Origin: Massilia aquatica
GTDB taxonomy: Bacteria; Pseudomonadota; Gammaproteobacteria; Burkholderiales; Burkholderiaceae_D
Assembly (NCBI RefSeq): GCF_011682045.1
Contig: NZ_VVIW01000034.1
Span: forward strand, 1-63,768
Length of the DNA: 63,768 nucleotides
Reading direction: 5' to 3'
Made by a program: the position numbers and the translations under genes. Within the stretch, counting starts at the first letter, position 1, and each line of letters begins with the position of its first letter. Shown in pieces: positions 48,820-56,711 of the stretch. A model generated the notes under the pieces. That model ran no database searches. It was given only the letters and a program-made list of their open reading frames with translations, and was not told the origin of the DNA.

Positions 48820-49509
48820 ATGAATGCAGCCCAAGACCTTTCCTTTATCGCCCTGATCGGTAACGCGCACCTGATCGTGCAATTGATCATGGCACTGTTG
48901 CTGGGCCTGTCCATCATGAGCTGGACCTATATCTTCCGCAAGGCCTTCGCGGTGCGCGCCGCCCGCCAGCAGACCGAACAGTTCGAACGCAGCTTCTGGG
49001 CCGGCGGCAACCTGCACACCCTGCACCAGAACGCCAGCACCACGCGCGAACAGAGCGGCGCCCTGGCGCGCATCTTCGAAGCCGGCATGGGCGAATTCAT
49101 CAAGGGCAAGCAAGCGTCGCCGCAGCGCGATCCGCTCGAGACCGGCGCCGTGCTCGACGGCGCCCGTCGCGCCATGCGCGCCGCCTTCCAGCGCGAACTC
49201 GATGCGCTCGATTCGCACCTGAACTTTTTGGCCTCGGTCGGTTCGGTCTCGCCGTACATCGGTTTGCTGGGCACCGTGTGGGGCATCATGAACGCCTTCC
49301 GCGGCCTGGCCAACGTGCAGCAGGCCACCTTGGCCGCCGTCGCGCCCGGCATTGCCGAAGCGCTGATCGCGACCGCCATCGGCCTGTTCGCAGCCATTCC
49401 GGCCGTGGTCGCCTACAACCGTTTTACGCACGATATCGACCGCCTGGCCATCCGCTTCGAGAGCTTCGTCGAAGAATTCTCGAACATCTTGCAGCGCCAG
49501 TCGCGCTGA
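48820..49509 (+). CDS. tolQ: Tol-Pal system protein TolQ
   Basis: TolQ is an inner-membrane proton-channel subunit that energises the Tol-Pal system during cell constriction. The 229-residue protein has three membrane segments, the second and third around SVSPYIGLLGTVWGIM and EALIATAIGLFAAIPAVV, which match the MotA/TolQ/ExbB channel domain. It is followed by tolR at 12 bases. Confidence 0.97.
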   Translation: MNAAQDLSFIALIGNAHLIVQLIMALLLGLSIMSWTYIFRKAFAVRAARQQTEQFERSFWAGGNLHTLHQNASTTREQSGALARIFEAGMGEFIKGKQASPQRDPLETGAVLDGARRAMRAAFQRELDALDSHLNFLASVGSVSPYIGLLGTVWGIMNAFRGLANVQQATLAAVAPGIAEALIATAIGLFAAIPAVVAYNRFTHDIDRLAIRFESFVEEFSNILQRQSR

Positions 49510-49521
49510 TCGGAGGCACTC

Positions 49522-49956
49522 ATGGCATCGTTTTCCAGCAGCCTGCGCGGCGGACGCAAACGCAAGTTCAAGTCCGAAATCAACGTCGTCCCCTACATCG
49601 ACGTGATGCTGGTGTTGCTGATCATTTTCATGGTCGTGCCGCCGGCAAACAGCCCGAGCGTGATCAACCTGCCGAGCGCGGAAAAATCGGCGCTGCCGCC
49701 GGACGACTATATCCAGATCGTGCTCAAACCGAATGCCACCTTGAGCATCGGCATCAACGGCAAGAACAGCGTTGCGCCCGAAGAACTGCCTAACCGCAAC
49801 GCCGTGATGCGCCGCCTGCGCACCCTGCACGCCGAGCATCCCGAGTATCCGGTGATGATTGCGGGCGACCGCGACAGCAAGTACGACGACGTGATCCAGC
49901 TCGTTTCCGAAGCGAAAAAGATGGGCATTAACCGGGTCGGCCTTGCCACCAAGTGA
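49522..49956 (+). CDS. tolR: Tol-Pal system protein TolR
   Basis: TolR is the ExbD-like partner of TolQ: one N-terminal membrane helix carrying the proton-relay Asp (EINVVPYIDVMLVLLIIFMVV) and a periplasmic domain. The 144-residue protein ends AKKMGINRVGLAT, a standard ExbD/TolR motif. Its stop overlaps the possible GTG start of tolA. Confidence 0.97.
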   Translation: MASFSSSLRGGRKRKFKSEINVVPYIDVMLVLLIIFMVVPPANSPSVINLPSAEKSALPPDDYIQIVLKPNATLSIGINGKNSVAPEELPNRNAVMRRLRTLHAEHPEYPVMIAGDRDSKYDDVIQLVSEAKKMGINRVGLATK

Positions 49957-49961
49957 AGACG

Positions 49962-51047
49962 ATGGCGCCCCTGACTCCCGCCGCCAATCCGGGCGGCCCC
50001 TACACCGTGCCGCCCGAGCCGAGCCGCGTCCCCTCGGTCGTGCTGGCGCTGGCCGTGCACGCCGGTCTGTTGCTGTTCCTGTGGGCTGGCATTAACTGGC
50101 AGAACGTGGCGCCGACCACGACCGAGGCGGAACTGTGGGACCCGCAAGTGCAAGATGCCGCGCCGTTGGCGCCGGCGGAAGCGCCGCCGCGCGTGGTGAA
50201 ACCGGTGACGCCGCCAAAGCCGGTCGAGAAACCGGTCGAGAAGCCGGTCGAAAAACCGATACAGAAACCGGTCGAAAAAGCGGTCGAAAAAGCGCCTGAG
50301 AAGCCGGTGGAGAAGCCGCCCGCCGTCAAGCCGCCCGACATTGCGCTTGAACGCGAGAAGAAACTCAAGCAACAAAAGCTCCAGCAGGAGCAGCGCCTGG
50401 CCGAGGAAAAGCGCGCGCTGGAACTGGCCCGCAAGGAATTGGCCGAGCAAAAGAAACGCGAAGAGAAAAAACTCGACGACCAAAAGAAATTGGCCGATCA
50501 GAAGAAGCTCGACCAGAAAAAGCTCGAACAGCAAAAGCTCGACCAGCAAAAACTCGAGCAACAAAAGCAGGAACAGGACAAGCTGGCGGACAAGCAGGCC
50601 CAGGACAAGGCGGCCAAGGCCGACAAAGCCGCCAAGGACAAGAAACTGGCCGAGGAACAGAAAAAACTCGACAAGCTGCGCGAGGCCGAAATGCGCCGCA
50701 TCACCGGCGACACCGGCGGCAACGGCGAGGCCGACAAGCGCAGCGCACCGAAAGGCGACCCGAGTTATTTCGGCGCGATCGGCGCCAAGATCAAGAGCAA
50801 CCTGAATTACACGGGCAGCACCAGCATGCCGGGCGATCCGCAAGCGGTGTACCAGATCGAACAATGGCCGACCGGTGAGATCAAGTCGGTCAAGAAGATC
50901 AAGAGCAGTGGTGTACCGGCGTACGACCAGGCGGTCGAGAACGCGATTGCCAAATCGTCACCGCTGCCGAAGAAAAAAGATGGTACGGTAGACCCGTCAG
51001 TTCCCGCCGCATTCAAATTGAAGGAAACCCAAAAAAGCCATGACTAA
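49962..51047 (+). CDS. tolA: Tol-Pal system protein TolA
   Basis: TolA spans from the inner membrane to Pal. The 361-residue protein has one N-terminal membrane helix (VVLALAVHAGLLLFLWAG), a run of K-P-V-E-K repeats (about 75-110), a long charged coiled coil, and the C-terminal domain with AIGAKIKSNLNY and AVYQIEQWPTGEIKSVKK. Start choice is between ATG 49962 and GTG 49953, the latter overlapping the tolR stop. The end overlaps tolB by eight bases. Confidence 0.94.
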   Translation: MAPLTPAANPGGPYTVPPEPSRVPSVVLALAVHAGLLLFLWAGINWQNVAPTTTEAELWDPQVQDAAPLAPAEAPPRVVKPVTPPKPVEKPVEKPVEKPIQKPVEKAVEKAPEKPVEKPPAVKPPDIALEREKKLKQQKLQQEQRLAEEKRALELARKELAEQKKREEKKLDDQKKLADQKKLDQKKLEQQKLDQQKLEQQKQEQDKLADKQAQDKAAKADKAAKDKKLAEEQKKLDKLREAEMRRITGDTGGNGEADKRSAPKGDPSYFGAIGAKIKSNLNYTGSTSMPGDPQAVYQIEQWPTGEIKSVKKIKSSGVPAYDQAVENAIAKSSPLPKKKDGTVDPSVPAAFKLKETQKSHD

Positions 51048-52305
51048 ACTCAGCACATTGATACTGACCGGTGCCCTCATCACCGGTTCCTCGGCCTACG
51101 CGCAAATGCGCGTGGAAGTGGTCGGCGTCGGCAGCAACCAGATTCCCATCGCAATTGCCGCGTTTGCCGAAGAAGGCGTGGCGCCCGCGCAGGTCTCGGC
51201 CATCATCCGCGCCGACCTCGAACGCAGCGGCATGTTCAAGATCATCGACGCTGGCAGCACCCTGTCCGAATCGTCGCCGGTCGACTACGGCCAGTGGAAG
51301 TCGCGCGGCGCCGATGCGCTGGTGGTCGGCAGCGTGCAGAAACTGGCCGATGGCCGCTTCGAAGTGCGCTACAAGCTGCACGACACCATCAAGACCAATC
51401 AGCTATCGAGCATGAACCAGTCGGTGCAGCCGAAATACGCGCGCCTGTCGGCTCACAAGATCGCCGACGACATCTACGAAAAACTGACCGGCAGCCGCGG
51501 CGCCTTTTCCACCCGCGTGGCCTACGTCAATGAAAACCGCGCCGCGCGCGACTACCGCCTCGAAATCGCCGACGCCGATGGCGAATCGGTGCAGGTGGCG
51601 GTGCGCTCGAACGAACCGATCATTTCGCCATCATGGTCGCCGGACGGCGGCAAGGTAGCCTATGTGTCGTTCGAAAAGCGCAAACCCATCATCTACGTGC
51701 AGGACCTGGTCACCGGCTCGCGCAAGATCGTAGTCAACGAAAAAGGCAGCAACTCGGCCCCGTCCTGGTCGCCCGACGGCTCGCGCCTGACGATGGCCTT
51801 GTCGAAAGACGGCCACACCCAGGTGTATGTGGTGGGCATCGACGGCAGCGGCCTGCGCCGCGTGTCGAACAGCAACGGCATCGACACCGAGCCGCAATTT
51901 TCGGCCGATGGCCAGACCATCTATTTCACCAGCGACCGCAGCGGCGGTCCGCAAATCTACAAAATGCCGGCGGCCGGCGGCAACGCGCAACGCGTGACCT
52001 TCAATGGCAGTTACAATATCAGCCCGCGCGTCTCCTCGGACGGCAAAACCCTGGCCTGGGTCTCCCAGCGTGACGGTGGCTATTCCCTCTATGCGATGGA
52101 CCTGGCCAGCGGCCAGGAACTGCGCCTGGCCGATGCGGCCACCGAACCGAGTTTTTCGCCCAACGGCAAATACATCATGTACGCAACCAAAGGCGGCGGT
52201 CGCACTTCGCTGGCTGTGGTCTCGGTCGATGGAAGGGTCAAGCAGCGCTTAACAACCCAGGCAGGAAACATCAGGGAGCCCAACTGGGGTCCCTTCATGA
52301 AGTAA
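51040..52305 (+). CDS. tolB: Tol-Pal system protein TolB
   Basis: TolB is the periplasmic propeller that shuttles between Pal and TolA. The 421-residue protein has a signal peptide (cleavage near SAYA-QM, residue 22), an N-terminal alpha/beta domain, and WD40-like repeats such as SPSWSPDGGKVAYVSFEKRK, APSWSPDGSRLTMALSKDG and EPQFSADGQTIYFTSDRSGG. It ends EPNWGPFMK, typical of the family. Confidence 0.97.
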   Translation: MTKLSTLILTGALITGSSAYAQMRVEVVGVGSNQIPIAIAAFAEEGVAPAQVSAIIRADLERSGMFKIIDAGSTLSESSPVDYGQWKSRGADALVVGSVQKLADGRFEVRYKLHDTIKTNQLSSMNQSVQPKYARLSAHKIADDIYEKLTGSRGAFSTRVAYVNENRAARDYRLEIADADGESVQVAVRSNEPIISPSWSPDGGKVAYVSFEKRKPIIYVQDLVTGSRKIVVNEKGSNSAPSWSPDGSRLTMALSKDGHTQVYVVGIDGSGLRRVSNSNGIDTEPQFSADGQTIYFTSDRSGGPQIYKMPAAGGNAQRVTFNGSYNISPRVSSDGKTLAWVSQRDGGYSLYAMDLASGQELRLADAATEPSFSPNGKYIMYATKGGGRTSLAVVSVDGRVKQRLTTQAGNIREPNWGPFMK

Positions 52306-52360
52306 TCGCAGTAACAACGTCGTTCACGTTATTTTTAACACCGTCCAGGAGAAAACACCC

Positions 52361-52885
52361 ATGCGCAATTTTAAAACCCTCGCATTCATCGTCAGTGGCG
52401 CCGCTTTGCTGTCGGCTTGCAGCACCCCGGTCAAAGATGCACCGGCGCCAGTGACCGAAGTACCGGTTGCCAACAAGACCGTCGTTAAAGACGACGCGCG
52501 CGAAGTCAAAATGGAACAAACCGGCTCGGTCGATCCGGTCAACGATCCAAAAGGCGTGCTGGCAAACCGCAGCATCTACTTCGACCTCGACAGCTACGTC
52601 GTGCGTGAAGATGGCAAGCCGGTGGTCGAGAACCACGCCGGCTACCTGACCAAGAACAAGACCCGCAAAATCATCATCCAGGGCAATACCGATGAACGCG
52701 GCGGCACCGAGTACAACCTGGCGCTGGGCCAGAAACGTGCCGAAGCCGTCCGTAAATCGATGGCTTCGCTGGGCGTAGCCGAGTCGCAGATGGAAGCTGT
52801 CTCGCTGGGCGAAGAAAAGCCGAAGGCAACCGGTGGTGGCGAAGCCGCATGGACCGAAAACCGTCGTGCCGACATCGTCTATTAA
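52361..52885 (+). CDS. pal: Peptidoglycan-associated lipoprotein Pal
   Basis: Pal tethers the outer membrane to peptidoglycan. The 174-residue precursor has lipobox LLSAC (Cys20) and an OmpA-like domain with IYFDLDSYVV, VIIQGNTDERGGTEYNLALG and RADIVY. CCAGGAG precedes ATG 52361. Pal lies 55 bases after tolB and 117 before cpoB. Confidence 0.97.
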   Translation: MRNFKTLAFIVSGAALLSACSTPVKDAPAPVTEVPVANKTVVKDDAREVKMEQTGSVDPVNDPKGVLANRSIYFDLDSYVVREDGKPVVENHAGYLTKNKTRKIIIQGNTDERGGTEYNLALGQKRAEAVRKSMASLGVAESQMEAVSLGEEKPKATGGGEAAWTENRRADIVY

Positions 52886-53002
52886 TCGCTTGCCGTAAGC
52901 GGCATCCGGACCACCGGGGCGGCGCGCAGTGCGAACTGTGCCCGCCCCGCTGACCTTGTGCCACGGTGTTGTAGTTTCAACGGTTTTGAAAGAGTCACGA
53001 TC

Positions 53003-53764
53003 ATGATCACACTGTCCAAGTCCCGCATCGCCAGCGCCTGCCTGGCGCTGGCCGCCTGGGTGCCGCTGCAGAGCCACGCCGGCCTGCTTGACGATGATGA
53101 AGCACGCAAGGCCATCCTCGAATTGCGCGCCAAGGTCGACACCATCGCGCGCGAGGTCAATGCCCGCATCGACACCAAGTCCGACCGCAGCAGCGCGCTC
53201 GACATGGTGAACCAGCAGGAGCAGACCCTGTCCGAGATCGCCAAATTGCGCGGCCAGGTGGAAGTGCTGACCAACGAACTGGCCAATGCGCAGAAGCGCC
53301 AGAAGGATTTTTACAGCGACCTCGACGAGCGCCTGCGCAAGCTCGAGCCGCGCCAGGTGACCATCGACGGACGCGAAGCGGCGGTCGATCCGAACGAGCA
53401 GCGCACCTACGACGCGGCCATGGCCATGTTCAAGGGCGGCGACTACAAGAGCGCGGCGTCGGCCCTGGGCGAGTTCGTGCGCCGCTATCCGGCCTCGGGC
53501 TACGCCGCCAACGCGCAATACTGGCTGGGTAACGCCTACTACGCGTTGCGCGACTACAAGAACGCGATTTCGGCCCAGGAACTGGTGGTGAGCCAGTACC
53601 GCGACAGCGCCAAGGCGCCGGACGCGATGCTCAACATCGCCAGCAGCTACACCGAGCTCAAGGACACCAAGAACGCCAGGAAGGCGCTCAAGGACCTGGT
53701 CGCCAAGTATCCGGAGTCGAGCGCGGCGCAGGCGGCCAAGGACCGGCTGGCGGTGCTGAAGTAA
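53003..53764 (+). CDS. cpoB: Cell division coordinator CpoB (YbgF)
   Basis: CpoB is a periplasmic protein that links Tol-Pal to peptidoglycan synthesis at division. The 253-residue protein has a signal peptide (QSHA-GLL, residue 25), an N-terminal trimeric coiled coil (about 35-110) and three TPR-like repeats (QRTYDAAMAMFKGGDYKSAA, AQYWLGNAYYALRDYKNAIS, DAMLNIASSYTELKDTKNAR). It ends the tol-pal operon, and tRNA-Lys follows. Confidence 0.95.
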   Translation: MITLSKSRIASACLALAAWVPLQSHAGLLDDDEARKAILELRAKVDTIAREVNARIDTKSDRSSALDMVNQQEQTLSEIAKLRGQVEVLTNELANAQKRQKDFYSDLDERLRKLEPRQVTIDGREAAVDPNEQRTYDAAMAMFKGGDYKSAASALGEFVRRYPASGYAANAQYWLGNAYYALRDYKNAISAQELVVSQYRDSAKAPDAMLNIASSYTELKDTKNARKALKDLVAKYPESSAAQAAKDRLAVLK

Positions 53765-53803
53765 GGTGGGTCACACCACGGTAAAAAATGTGTGCTGGGG
53801 CAT

Positions 53804-53832
53804 TTGACAGAAGCGCGGATGCCCCCTATAAT
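53804..53832 (+). promoter_or_regulatory. Consensus sigma-70 promoter of tRNA-Lys
   Basis: Both hexamers are perfect: TTGACA (53804-53809) and TATAAT (53827-53832), with a 17-bp spacer. The tRNA begins 12 bases after the -10 element, so the leader is very short. Confidence 0.92.
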
Positions 53833-53843
53833 CTTGCTTCTTC

Positions 53844-53919
53844 GGGTCGTTAGCTCAGCTGGTAGAGCAGCGGACTTTTAATCCGTTGGTCGCAGGTTCG
53901 AATCCCGCACGGCCTACCA
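53844..53919 (+). tRNA. tRNA-Lys (anticodon TTT)
   Basis: This 76-nt cloverleaf has anticodon TTT at 53877-53879 in the loop CTTTTAA, the T-loop GGTTCGAATCC, D-loop AGCTCAGCTGGTAGAGC and encoded CCA at 53917-53919. The acceptor stem pairs completely, with G-U at its first pair. It reads AAA and AAG lysine codons. Confidence 0.98.
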
Positions 53920-53940
53920 CGAATACAGCAGTACAGAACA

Positions 53941-53972
53941 GGGTTTCCCGCTTCGGCGCGAAACCCTTTTTT
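53941..53972 (+). terminator. Intrinsic terminator after tRNA-Lys
   Basis: The stem GGGTTTC pairs with GAAACCC, then after a C-C mismatch CGC pairs with GCG around a TTCG loop, and six T follow (53967-53972). Confidence 0.93.
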
Positions 53973-54026
53973 GCGTTCGCGTGATCCTGTTCCGTGATGG
54001 CCGGTTGGCGCGGCACGTCGTGTCGG

Positions 54027-54458
54027 TCAGCGCGTCTGCTTCACGGCGTTCAAGAAGTAGCCTTCCCAATACAGCACCAGCTGTTCCCTGTCCCGCACAT
54101 AGATAAAGTTGATACCCACCGGTTCGCGGCACGTGACCGTGATCTCGCGAACCTTGTCGGTCAAGGGCAGCTTCTTCGGTTCAAAATTATATTGCTTCAC
54201 GAAGTAAGGATAGAAGCGGCGCTGCACCACCTTGAAAGAGGGATTCATGCAATCAGCCTTCCCGAAGCGAACCCTGTCCGGCGCGATCACCAGCCGCGTA
54301 CCGACCAGCTTGCCCGCCTCGTCATCGGACAGCGAGGTGGACTCCTGGCTGTCCAGCACCGCCGTTATCTTCCACTCCCCGTAATAGTGGCGATCCAGCC
54401 GGGCCGCGTGCGTGGCTTGCGACAGCAAGAGTGCGAAACAGAGCACGATCGGCTTCAT
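54027..54458 (-). CDS. Hypothetical secreted protein
   Basis: This 143-residue protein has a signal peptide (MKPIVLCFALLLSQATHA, cleavage near residue 18) and a small periplasmic domain with motifs HYYGEWKITAVLDSQE, GTRLVIAPDRVRFG and FVKQYNFEPKKLPLTDKVRE, and two Cys. I recognise no family. A strong AAGGAG lies before ATG 54458; the longer frame from 54560 is rejected. Confidence 0.75.
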   Translation of the reverse strand: MKPIVLCFALLLSQATHAARLDRHYYGEWKITAVLDSQESTSLSDDEAGKLVGTRLVIAPDRVRFGKADCMNPSFKVVQRRFYPYFVKQYNFEPKKLPLTDKVREITVTCREPVGINFIYVRDREQLVLYWEGYFLNAVKQTR

Positions 54459-54710
54459 CAATTCTCCTTGCGATGCTGATGTTGACTGAACCAACCGCCC
54501 GCCTCCCCGGGGCGCTCGACCATGTTGCTCGGGCGCCTGCCTGTCGTCCGATAACGACAACAGGTTACAGTTGGCGTAAAATAGTTGGTCAATCCGATGG
54601 CAGGCGAGAGCGCTGCCGGCAAGATTGAGCGATACGCCGCCGTATCAGCCGCAGCTTCGACAACCGAGCCGGATTTTCGCCCCTGATCATCGTTGATATA
54701 GGAATGCGCG

Positions 54711-55166
54711 TTGGCAAAAATAGACTACCCTCCCATCCTGCGGCCGGGCATCCATGTCATGACGCTCGACCAGATCCGCGACACATTTGTTGCGCCCCTT
54801 CGGGAGGCTACCCCAAGGCTGCGCATGTTTTCCCTGTTCGATCAGTGGGTTGCGCGGCTTCGCCAACTGAACGTGACAGGAACCTTATGGCTGGACGGTT
54901 CCTTCGTCACCCGCAAGCCGGATCCAGGCGATCTGGACTGTGTCCTGTGGAACCCATCGTTTACCGGCCCTATTTCTGAAGAGAGTAAAATCGAAGTGCG
55001 TACGATGACTGATTACGCGTCGGCCAAGGCACTGTATGGTATTGATCTCTACATCGCAACTCCACTTCCGAATAGAAAGATGGCTTCTGAAGCATACTGG
55101 CGCGGGATATTTGGCTTCCAGCACGACGGTAGAAGCGCCAAGGGGTTTGTGGAGTTGAAAATATGA
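54711..55166 (+). CDS. DUF6932-like nucleotidyltransferase-fold protein
   Basis: This 151-residue protein carries a pol-beta nucleotidyltransferase signature: LDGSFVTRKPDPGDLDCVLW gives Gly63-Ser64 and the acidic pair Asp74 and Asp76, and IDLY near residue 112 supplies a third Asp. It resembles DUF6932. Such folds are used in toxin-antitoxin and phage-defence systems that add nucleotides to RNA or protein, but also elsewhere. The start is TTG 54711, with AGGA upstream. It overlaps the next gene by four bases. GC is visibly lower than in the flanking operons. Confidence 0.7.
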   Translation: MAKIDYPPILRPGIHVMTLDQIRDTFVAPLREATPRLRMFSLFDQWVARLRQLNVTGTLWLDGSFVTRKPDPGDLDCVLWNPSFTGPISEESKIEVRTMTDYASAKALYGIDLYIATPLPNRKMASEAYWRGIFGFQHDGRSAKGFVELKI

Positions 55167-56077
55167 GTACCGGTTTTCTTGAGCGTCACGCCAACGAACT
55201 ACAGCGCGAAGCGCAGCAAACAGCTGAGCGAAGTGCCGCCGCCCCTGACGATTTCTGGCTGAACGCCGCTGCGGATAATCAACGGCAGGCCGCGCGCGAG
55301 GCTTTCCGTGAACTGGAACTGGTCTATGCGCGAGAAAGCGGAGAGCTGCTCGATATGCGCTTTTCAGGCCCGAAAGCCAATGGTTCCATTTCCCTTGATG
55401 CATTTCTCAAGATCACCGAGCCGCTCAACAAAGCCTGGAAAGCGGCGGCCTTCCGCCTGCGGCACGGCGTTGTCGACGGTCGGATTGGACATGACATCGG
55501 CGATATCCTGAATCTGAAGTTGGCTGGCATCGCTCATGGTTCAACCCATATCCTGCTGACCGGAAACGGGGCCACCGACCTGGCAGGCGAGAGCCTGTTG
55601 CGGGAAACACTGACCCAGACTTTCCGTCTGCTTTCCTCACACAACGACGACTTCTACGATGCGGTCGATGCCATGGGTGGACGTGCGGCTCAGTATGTCG
55701 GTGAGGCTCTCAAGGCAATCGGTACAGCCGGACTTTCCGCGCAGTTTACGTGGCAGGACAGGGGCACCGTGAATTTCTGGAACGGCTCGACTGGGGAGGT
55801 CTCAAGAATCCGTGCCCTGTTGGCCAGCGTGTCGCAGCCTCAAGTATATGAGGAAACATTATCCGGTACCGTTGCGGGCATTTTTGATAGTGGACGCCTC
55901 GATCTCCGGACCGCTGCCGGCAAAGTCCGGATTCGGTTTCCACTCGACATGATTCCACTAGTTCAGAGATTTCAGATTGCCTCTCAAGCGTCCATCCAGG
56001 TGCAGACAACGCGTTTTTCAGACCCGGTAACAAAACGCGACGTGGTCACCTACCAGATGCTTCGAGCGGACGAGTAA
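55163..56077 (+). CDS. Unknown protein coupled to the nucleotidyltransferase gene
   Basis: This 304-residue protein has no signal peptide or membrane segment and matches no family that I know. The N-terminal 60 residues are helical and charged (ERHANELQREAQQTAERSAA); the middle contains LKLAGIAHGSTHILLTGNG and the C-terminal part looks beta-rich (VAGIFDSGRLDLRTAAGKVR, IQVQTTRFSDPVTKRDVVTY). The ATGA overlap with the upstream gene says the two are expressed together, so it may be the partner (toxin, antitoxin or target-binding subunit) of the nucleotidyltransferase. Confidence 0.65.
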   Translation: MSTGFLERHANELQREAQQTAERSAAAPDDFWLNAAADNQRQAAREAFRELELVYARESGELLDMRFSGPKANGSISLDAFLKITEPLNKAWKAAAFRLRHGVVDGRIGHDIGDILNLKLAGIAHGSTHILLTGNGATDLAGESLLRETLTQTFRLLSSHNDDFYDAVDAMGGRAAQYVGEALKAIGTAGLSAQFTWQDRGTVNFWNGSTGEVSRIRALLASVSQPQVYEETLSGTVAGIFDSGRLDLRTAAGKVRIRFPLDMIPLVQRFQIASQASIQVQTTRFSDPVTKRDVVTYQMLRADE

Positions 56078-56222
56078 GCGCCATGTGCCGGCGATGATCT
56101 TGCCATGCGGTGTTCACGCAGGCCCTGCCCAGACACCAAAAGCGCCCGGCCAGCCTCCCATCTGGCGCCGCTGATCTGAACCGGCGCCTCCGGCCCCATC
56201 AGCGTTCGACCGCGGCCGGCGC

Positions 56223-56486
56223 TTACCGGCGCAGCCAATACGCGTAACACCATACCGGCACCGCGCCCATCAGCCAGAGGATGGGCGTGTTTAAGCTATT
56301 CTGGACCGGCTCCGGCAGGAAGGCGTCGATCAGGCCGATGATCGCCAGGACGGCCAGGTTGATCAGCACCGCGATGCCGAACGCATTGAACTTGCCCCAC
56401 CAGCTGCGCTGGCGCTTGAACAGCACCGACAGCATCCCGCCGACCATCAATATCAGCAAGCATCCGGCGTAAAGTAACACTTCCAT
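56223..56486 (-). CDS. Small integral membrane protein
   Basis: This 87-residue protein has three predicted membrane segments: about 5-22, 36-52 and 68-84. GGGGAG lies a few bases before ATG 56486. I recognise no family and no functional residues. It is transcribed away from the TonB-receptor operon. Confidence 0.65.
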   Translation of the reverse strand: MEVLLYAGCLLILMVGGMLSVLFKRQRSWWGKFNAFGIAVLINLAVLAIIGLIDAFLPEPVQNSLNTPILWLMGAVPVWCYAYWLRR

Positions 56487-56711
56487 CGCACTCCCCTGTT
56501 ATTCGCTTCTTCGCGTCAGGCGCGGCCCGCCTGCGCCGCCCCTGTTGCAGCAATCCCACCCCGCACTCCCATGCTTAACATTTGTCAACAGGCCGCGTGT
56601 CGGACAATCTTACACTGATTCACTAAGTTAACCAGTAGAAACATTCCCGCACCAAGCACGCGGGCCTTCCGTCCCGGCCATCGCCTGGCGGCCACCGCGC
56701 AGGACCTGGAC

